From Meconema thalassinum (Eukaryota; Arthropoda; Insecta; Orthoptera; Tettigoniidae): a stretch of 64,000 nt of DNA. The DNA lies in contig OX336391.1 of assembly GCA_946902985.2 (NCBI GenBank), positions 148,689,545 to 148,753,544 on the forward strand. Direction: 5' to 3'. Both the position numbers and the translations under genes were made by a program. Positions 56,776-64,000 of this stretch are shown piece by piece (positions within the stretch are counted from its first letter, which is position 1; each line of letters opens with the position of its first letter). The notes below the pieces were generated by a model. The model saw only the letters and a list, made by a program, of their open reading frames with translations, was not told the DNA's origin and made no database searches.

Positions 56776-58962
56776 ATGAAAGCCGGATCTAAAGATCCTA
56801 TAGGCTTTCATATAGCCGTGGTATATTGGAAAAAGTCTGTCTGTATGTATGTATGTATGTATGTATGTATGTGCGTGACGTTTTTGCGTTTAGCAAAGTA
56901 CAGGTCGCAATTTTCAAGATATCGAGTTGAAACTTGGTACGGTCAAAGAGTTGGGGCCTGTGACGAACCCTATTGTTGGGCGTTAAAATCGATGCAGGGC
57001 CGGACCATTTTTGGGGCCCTGAATTTCATCCTATTTTTTTGAATCGATATATCTCGGAAACGGTTGTCATATCGAAAAATGTTAAATGTACAGGTGTAAG
57101 ATCTCCGCGGTATGCAACTTTTTTACTCGAAAAGATTTTTTCATATCTCTCGCCGTTTTCTTTTTTTGGGGCCCTGAAAATGTCCATTGTGTGTGACATT
57201 TTTGCGTCTAGCTAAGTACTGGTCGCAATTTTCATGATATTAAGCTGAAATTTGGCACGGTGAAAGAGTTAGAGACTATGACGAATCGTATTGTTGGGCG
57301 TTAAAATCGGTGTAGGGCCGGATCTTTTTTGGGGGCCCTGAATTTCTAACTGTTTTTGGGAATCGATATATCTCGGAAACGGTTGGTCGTATCGAAAAAT
57401 GTCAAATGAACAGGTGTAAGATCTCCGCGGTATGCAACTTTTTTTCTCAAAAACATTTTTTGATATCTCTCACCGTTTTCTTTTTTTGGGGCCCTGAAAA
57501 TGTCCATTGTGCGTGACATTTTTGCGTTTATCCAAGAACTGGTCGCAATTTTCAAGATATTAAGCTGCAATTTGGTACGGTGAAAGAGTTAGTGACTGTG
57601 ACGAATCCTATTGTTGGGCGTTAAAATCGGTGCAGGGCCGGATCTTTTTTGGGGGCCCTGAATTTCAAACTTTTTTTTGGAATCGATATATCTCGGAAAC
57701 GGTTGATCGTATCGAAAAATGTTAAATGTATTGGTGTAAGATCTCCGCGGTATGCACCTTTTTTACTCAAAACGATTTTTTGATATCTCTCACCGTTTTC
57801 TTTTTGGGGGCCCTGAAAATGTCCATTGTGCGTGACATTTTTGCGTTTAGCAAGGCACAGGTCGCAATTTTCAAGATATCAAGCAGAAATTTGGTACGGT
57901 GAAAGAGCTAGGGCCTGTGAGGAACCCTATTGTTGGGCGTTAAAATCGGTGCAGGGCCGGACCTTTTTTTAGGGCCCTGAATTTCATCCCCTTTTTTGGA
58001 ATCAATATATCTCGGAAACGGATGGTCGTATCGAAAAACGTCAAATGTAAAGGTGTAAAGATCACCAGGGTATGGAACTATTTTACTCATAACGATTTTT
58101 TGATATCTCTCACCTTTTTCTCTTTTTGGGGCCCTGAAAATGTCCATTGTGCGTGACATATTTGGGTTTAGAGAAGTACAGGTCGCAATTTTCAAGATAT
58201 CAAACTGAAATTTGGTGCGGTCACCAGCATGTTGGATTTTTGGTAACCAGGTTATTGAAAGTCCTATAGGTGAACTTATGTTCATAGCCCCTATGAACAT
58301 TTAAAAATTCAGTTTGATTGATATAATAGATTCGTAGATATTGAGAACCATCTAAATATTTCGGATGGACGCCATGTTGGATTGTTATATGTATTGGCCA
58401 TAGAGTCATGTACCATTAAAGAAAAATATTGCGTAGGTTCATTATTCAAACTTTCACCTCGATCGCATGATTACGACACATGAAAATAAAAACTTAATTT
58501 GAAAATTAGCACAGCCGCCATCTTGAGGTTATGTAAACAATTGAACCAAATTAAATACCAGTGCATTATAATGTGTACAAACATTTCCTGTGCCATGTTT
58601 CATTGCGTTTGGATCATTAAATCGTGAGAAAAGTCTATATAAAACTTTCAACTTCGCGTGGCCGCCATGTTCGTTTTGTAGTTAACCGTATTTTGAAAGT
58701 CTTATAAGTGAACTTCCAGTGGTGCCCCTTATCTCCGTACAAAATTTCAGGGTGATACAGGTAATAATTTCAGAGATATAGAATGCCGGTGAAATATTTC
58801 GCACAACCGCCATCTTGAGGTTATGTAAACAATTGAACGAACTTAGATGTCAGGGCATTACAATGTGTATAAACATATACTGTACCAAGTCTCATTACGT
58901 TTGGTTGGTAAAATCGCGAGAAACGTCAATTTAAAGTCGCAACTTCGCTTGGCCGCCTTGTT
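56776..58962 (+). repeat. Array unit E11 (E7/E9-type head, tail 2)
   Basis: Hairpin 56776-56811. Its first repeat has the GAGTTGAAACTTGG variant of E7/E9, but the unit ends in tail 2 (58218-58962, 745 bp), so it looks like a recombinant of the two unit types. Confidence 0.85.
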
Positions 58963-61900
58963 ATGAAAGCCGGATCTAAAGATCCTATAGGCTTTCATAT
59001 AGCCGTGGTATATTGGAAAAAGTCTGTCTGTATGTATGTATGTATGTATATATGTGCGTGACGTTTTTGCGTTTAGCAAAGTACAGGTCGCAATTTTCAA
59101 GATATCGAGTTGAAACTTGGTACGGTCAAAGAGTTGGGGCCTGTGACGAACCCTATTGTTGGGCGTTAAAATCGATGCAGGGCCGGACCTTTTTTTGGGG
59201 CCCTGAATTTCATCCTAATTTTTTGAATCGATATATCTCGGAAACGGTTGGTCATATCGAAAAATGTTAAATGTACAGGTGTAAGATCTCCGCGGTATGC
59301 AACTTTTTTTCTCACAAAGATTGTTTGATATCTCTCACCGTTTTCTTTTTTTGGGGCCCTGAAAATGTCCATTGTGCGTGACATTTTTGCGTTTAGCCAA
59401 GAACTGGTCGCAACTTTCAAGATATTAAGCTGCAATTTGGTACGGTGAAAGAGTTAGTGACTGTGACGAATCCTATTGTTGGGCGTTAAAATCGGTGCAG
59501 GGCCGGATCTTTTTTGGGGGCCCTGAATTTCAAACTTTTTTTTGGAATCGATTTATCTCGGAATCGGTTGATCGTAACGAAAAATGTTAAATGTATTGGT
59601 GTAAGATCTCCGCGGTATGCAACTTTTTTACTCAAAACGATTTTTTGATATCTCTCACCGTTTTCGTTTTTTGGGGCCCTGAAAATGTCCATTGTGCGTG
59701 ACATTTTTGCGTTTACCTAAGTACTGGTCGCAATTTTCAAGATATTAAGCTGCAATTTGGTACGGTGAAAAAGTTAGTGACTGTGACGAATCCTATTGTT
59801 GGGCGTTAAAATCGGTGCAGGACCGGATCTTTTTTGGGGGCCCTGAATTTCAAACTTATTTTTGGAATCGATATATCTCGGATACGGTTGATCGTATCGA
59901 AAAATGTTAAAGGTATTGGTGTAAGATCTCTGCGGTATGCAACTTTTTTACTCAAAACGATTTTTTGATATCTCTCACCGTTTTCTTTTTTTGGGGCCCA
60001 GAAAATGACCATTGTGCGTGACATTTTTGCGTTTACCTAAGTACTGGTCGCAATTTTTAAGATATTAAGCTGAAATTTGGTACGATGAAAGAGTTAGTGA
60101 CTGTGACGAATCCTATTGTTGGGCGTTAAAATCGGTGCAGGGCCGGTTCTTTTTGAGGGGCCCTGAATTTCTAACTGTTCTTTGGAATCGATATATCTCG
60201 GAAACGGTTGGTCTTATCGAAAAATGTTAAATGTATAGGTGTAAGATCTCCGCGGTATGCAACTTTTTTTACTCAAAACGATTTTTTGATATCTCTCAAA
60301 GTTTTCTTTTTTTTGGGGCCCTGAAAATGTCCATTGTATGTGTCATTTTTGCGTTTAGTCAATTACTGGTCGCTATTTTCAAGATATTAAGCTGACATTT
60401 GGTACGGTGAAAGAGTTTGTGACTGTGACGAATCCTGTTGTTGGGCGTTAAAATCGGTGCAGGGCCGGATCTTTTTTGGGGCCCTGAATTTCAAACTTTT
60501 TTTTGGAATCGATATATCTCGGAAACGGTTGATCGTATCGAAAAATGTTAGAGGTATTGGTGTAAGATCTCTGCGGTATGCAACTTTTTTACTCAAAACG
60601 ATTTTATGATATCTCTCACCGTTTTCTTTTTTTGGGGCCCTGAAAATGTCCATTGTGCGTGACATTTTTGCGTATAGCTAAGTACTGGTCGCAATTTTTA
60701 AGATATTAAGCTGAAATTTGGTACGATGAAAGAGTTAGTGACTGTGACAAATCCTATTATTGGGCGTTAAAATCGGTACAGGGACCTTTTTGGGGGGCCC
60801 TTAATTTCATCCCTTTTTTTGGAATCGATATATCTCGTAAACGGTTGATCGTATCGAGAATTGTTAAATGTACAGGTGTAAGATCTCCGCGGTATGCAAC
60901 TTTTTTACTCAAAACAATTTTTTGATATCTCTCACCGTTTTCTTTTTTTTGGGGCCCTGAAAATGTCCATTGTGCGTGACATTTTTGCGTTTAGCTAAGT
61001 ACTGGTCGCAATTTTCAAGATATTAGGCTGAAATTTGGTACGATGAAAGAGTTGGTGACTTTGACGAATCCTCTTATTGGGCGTTAAAATCGGTGCAGGG
61101 CCGGATCTTTTTTGGGAGCCCTGAATTTCAAATTTTTTTTGGAATCGATATATCTCGTAAACGGTTGATCGTATCGAAAATTGTTAAATGTACAGGGGTG
61201 AGATCTCCGCGGTATGCAACTTTTTTAATCAAAACTATTTTTTGATATCGCTCACCGTTTTCTTTTTTTGGGGCCCAGAAAACGTCCATTGTGCGTGACA
61301 TTTTTGGGTTTAGCTAAGTACTGGTCGCAATTTTCAAGATATTATGCTGCAATTTGGTACGGTGAAAGAGTTAGTGACTGTGACGAATCCTATTGTTGGG
61401 CGTTAAAATCGGTGCAGAGCCGGATCTTTTTTGGGGGCCCTGAATTTCAAACTTTTTTTGGGAATCGATATATCTCGGAAACGGTTGATCGTATCGAAAA
61501 ATGTTAAATGTATTGGTGTAAGATCTCCGCGGTATGCACCTTTTTTACTCAAAACGATTTTTTGATATCTCTCACCGTTTTCTTTTTTGGGGGCCCTGAA
61601 AATGTCCATTGTGCGTGACATTTTTGCGTTTAGCAAGGCACAGGTCGCAATTTTCAAGATATCAAGCAGAAATTTGGTACGGTGAAAGAGCTAGGACCTG
61701 TGAGGAACCCTATTGTTGGGCGTTAAAATCGGTGCAGGGCCGGACCTTTTTTTGGGGCCCTGAATTTCATCCCCTTTTTTGGAATCAATATATCTCGGAA
61801 ACGGATGGTCGTATCGAAAAACGTCAAATGTAAAGGTGTAAGATCACCAGGGTATGGAACTATTTTACTCATAACGATTTTTTGATATCTCTCACCTTTT

Positions 61901-62744
61901 TCTCTTTTTGGGGCCCTGAAAATGTCCATTGTGCGTGACATATTTGGGTTTAGAGAAGTACAGGTCGCAATTTTCAAGATATCAAACTGAAATTTGGTGC
62001 GGTCACCACCATGTTGGATTTTTGGTAACCAGGTTATTGATTGTCCTATAGGTGAACTTATGTTCATAGCCCCTATGAACATTTAAAAATTCAGTTTGAT
62101 TGATATAATAGATTCGTAGATATTGAGAACCATCTAAATATTTCGGATGGACGCCATGTTGGATTGTTATATGTATTGGCCATAGAGTCATGTACCATTA
62201 AAGAAAAATATTGCGTAGGTTCATTATTCAAACTTTCACCTCGATCGCATGATTACGACACATGAAAATAAAAACTTAATTTGAAAATTAGCACAGCCGC
62301 CATCTTGAGGTTATGTAAACAATAGAACCAAATTAAATACCAGTGCATTATAATGTGTATAAATATTTCCTGTGCCATGTTTCATTGCGTTTGGATCATT
62401 AAATCGTGAGAAAAGTCTATATAAAACTTTCAACTTCGCGTGGCCGCCATGTTCGTTTTGTAGTTAACCGTATTTTGAAAGTCTCATAAGTGAACTTCCA
62501 GTGGTGCCCCTTATCTCCGTACAAAATTTCAGGGTGATACAGGTAATAATTTCAGAGATATAGAATGCCGGTGAAATATTTCGCACAACCGCCATCTTGG
62601 GGTTATGTAAACAATTGAACGAACTTAGATGTCAGGGCATTACAATGTGTATAAACATATACTGTACCAAGTCTCATTACGTTTGGTTGGTAATATCGCG
62701 AGAAACGTCAATTTAAAGTCGCAACTTCGCTTGGCCGCCTTGTT
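58963..62744 (+). repeat. Array unit E12 (E7/E9-type head, tail 2)
   Basis: Hairpin 58963-58998, short microsatellite ending TATATATG. The first repeat is of E7/E9 type. Tail 2 is 62000-62744 (745 bp). Like E11, a head/tail recombinant. Confidence 0.85.
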
Positions 62745-64000
62745 ATGAAAGCCGGATCTAAAGATCCTATAGGCTTTCATATAGCCGTGGTATGTGGGAA
62801 AAAGTCTGTCTGTATGTATGTATGTATGTATGTGCGTGACGCTTTTGCGTTTAGCAAAGTACAGGTCGCAATTTTCAAGATATCAAGCTGAAATTTGGTA
62901 CGGTGAAAGAGTTGGGGCCTGTGACGAACCCTATTGTTGGGCGTTAAAATCGGTGCAGGGCCGGACCTTTTTTTGGGGCCCTGAATTTCATCCTATTTTT
63001 TTTTTGAATCGATATATCTCGGAAACGGTTGGTCTTATCGAAAAATGTTAAATGTATAGGTGTAAGATCTCCGCCGTATGCAACCTTTTTACTCAAAACG
63101 ATTTTTTGATATCTCTCACCGTTTTCTTTTTTTGGGGCCCTGAAAATGTCCATTGTGCGTGACATTTATGCGTTTAGCTAAGTACTGGTCGCAATTTTCA
63201 AGATATTAAGCTGACATTTGGTACGGAGAAAGAATTAGTGACTGTGACGAATCCTATTGTTGGGCGTTAAAATCGGTGCAGGGCCGGATCTATTTTGGGG
63301 GCCCTGAATTTGTAACTGTTTTTTGGAATCGATATATCTCGGAAACGGTTGGTCGTATCGAAAAATGTTAAATGTATAGGTGTAAGATCTCCGCGGTATG
63401 CAACTTTTCTGCCCAAAACGATTTTTTGATATCTCTCACCGTTTTCTTTTTTTGGGGCCCTGAATGTGTCCATTGTGCGTGACATTTTTGCGTTTAGCTA
63501 AGTACTGGTCGCAATTTTCAAGATATTAAGCTGCAATTTGGTACGGTGAAAGAGTTAGTGACTGTGACGAATCCTATTGTTGGGCGTTAAAATCGGTGCA
63601 GGGCCGGATCGTTTTTCGGGGGCCCTGAATTTCAAACTTTTTTTTTGAATCGATATATCTCGGAAACGGTTGATCGTATCGAAAAATGTTAAAGGTATAG
63701 GTGTAAGATCTCCGCGGTATGCAACATTTTTACCCAAAACGATTTTTTGATATCTCTCACCTTTTTCTTTTTTTGGGGCCCTGTAAATGTCCATTGTGCG
63801 TGACATTTTTGCGTTTAGCTAAGTACTGATCGCAATTTTCAAGATATTAAGCTGAAAGTTGGTACGGAGAAAGGGTTAGTTACTGTGACGAATCCTATTG
63901 TTGGGCGTTAAGATCGGTGCAGGGCCGGATCTTTTTTTGGGGCCCTGATTTTCTAACTGTTTTTTGGAATCGATATATCTCGGAAACGGTTGGTCGTATC
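62745..64000 (+). repeat. Array unit E13 (short head, cut by window edge)
   Basis: Hairpin 62745-62780. The head reads GTGGTATGTGGGAAAAAG and the first repeat GACGCTTTTGCG, both closest to E5. Runs off the right edge. Confidence 0.85.

Larger units (their letters stand above)
20317..64000 (+). repeat. 44-kb head-to-tail array of microsatellite-headed, ~320-bp-repeat elements
   Basis: Thirteen units in one orientation. The building block is a ~320-bp repeat made of a ~156-bp half (GGCCCTGAATTTC to the next GGCCCTGAA; contains ATCGATATATCTCGGAAACG and ATCTCCGCGGTATGCAAC) and a ~164-bp half (contains TGTCCATTGTGCGTGAC, GAAATTTGGTACGGTGAAAG, TTGGGCGTTAAAATCGG). Each half ends at the same TTTTTTGGGGGCCCTGAA-type junction. 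Some 120 repeats fit in the window. Twelve hairpin heads break the array into units. Most copies give 70-85-residue antisense frames, which are by-products of the repeat. The array continues past the right edge. Confidence 0.95.

Noticed and set aside
20530..63806. Dozens of 60-130-residue open frames on both strands (e.g. antisense frames beginning MSRTMDIFRAPKKENGERY)
   Set aside because: They recur once per 320-bp repeat with the same wording, tolerate frameshifts and stops between copies, and exist on both strands at once. They are by-products of the repeat, not genes.
20317..64000. CRISPR array
   Set aside because: Repeats are 320 bp, directly abutting and variable, with no short repeats separated by unique spacers, in eukaryotic DNA.

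Overview
This is invertebrate nuclear DNA with no ordinary host gene in view; nearly everything that can be assigned is a mobile element or repeat. Spliceosomal introns, TATA plus TCAGT-type promoter elements, tRNA-derived SINE remnants, a Ty3/gypsy-type retroelement and a Polinton/Maverick element point to an arthropod, probably an insect. The SINE at about 7.8 kb looks like families I associate with orthopteroid insects, but I cannot verify that without a search.

Layout. (1) 1-4906, minus strand: a decayed LTR-retrotransposon body. Its Gag carries a very long heptad coiled coil and no CCHC knuckle. The pol region has lost the reverse-transcriptase palm, which is replaced by a 67-bp copied piece of protease sequence. 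RNase H and integrase follow, with one in-frame stop, and run off the left edge. (2) 4907-11215: non-coding sequence with a 5-copy, ~293-bp tandem array (6.2-7.5 kb), SINE fragments, an AAT microsatellite and a 15-bp minisatellite. (3) About 11.2-20.3 kb: an internally deleted Polinton/Maverick. Plus-strand genes are a zinc-finger/protein-primed DNA polymerase B remnant, a packaging ATPase, a conserved structural or unknown protein and a chromodomain integrase. Minus-strand genes are a fibre-like protein with phage-tail-type repeats, a hydrophobic-peptide/adenain-like protease pair and a minor-capsid-like protein. No major capsid gene or polymerase palm is present. Integrase, fibre and minor capsid frames are open; the others carry stops or frameshifts. 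The polymerase gene has a promoter and two apparent introns in its 5' leader, the second holding a 90-bp minisatellite with palindromic CRE-like sites.

(4) 20317-64000 (about 44 kb, running off the right edge): a head-to-tail array of 13 related units, all in the same orientation. A complete unit has a 36-bp nested hairpin, a GTCT/GTAT microsatellite, a fixed first repeat, a variable number of ~320-bp repeats (a ~156-bp half plus a ~164-bp half), and one of two alternative tails. Tail 1 carries a 15-bp inverted copy of the hairpin arm. Tail 2 is exactly 745 bp in all five copies. Units occur as tail-1/tail-2 pairs repeated three times (9.9, 8.3 and 5.7 kb), and differences between pairs are whole numbers of the 320-bp repeat. 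The smaller array at 6.2-7.5 kb has the same architecture on the opposite strand, which suggests a superfamily of microsatellite-headed tandem-repeat elements. This is the best candidate here for something undescribed; a DINE/Helentron-like non-autonomous element is the closest known analogue, but that is inference.
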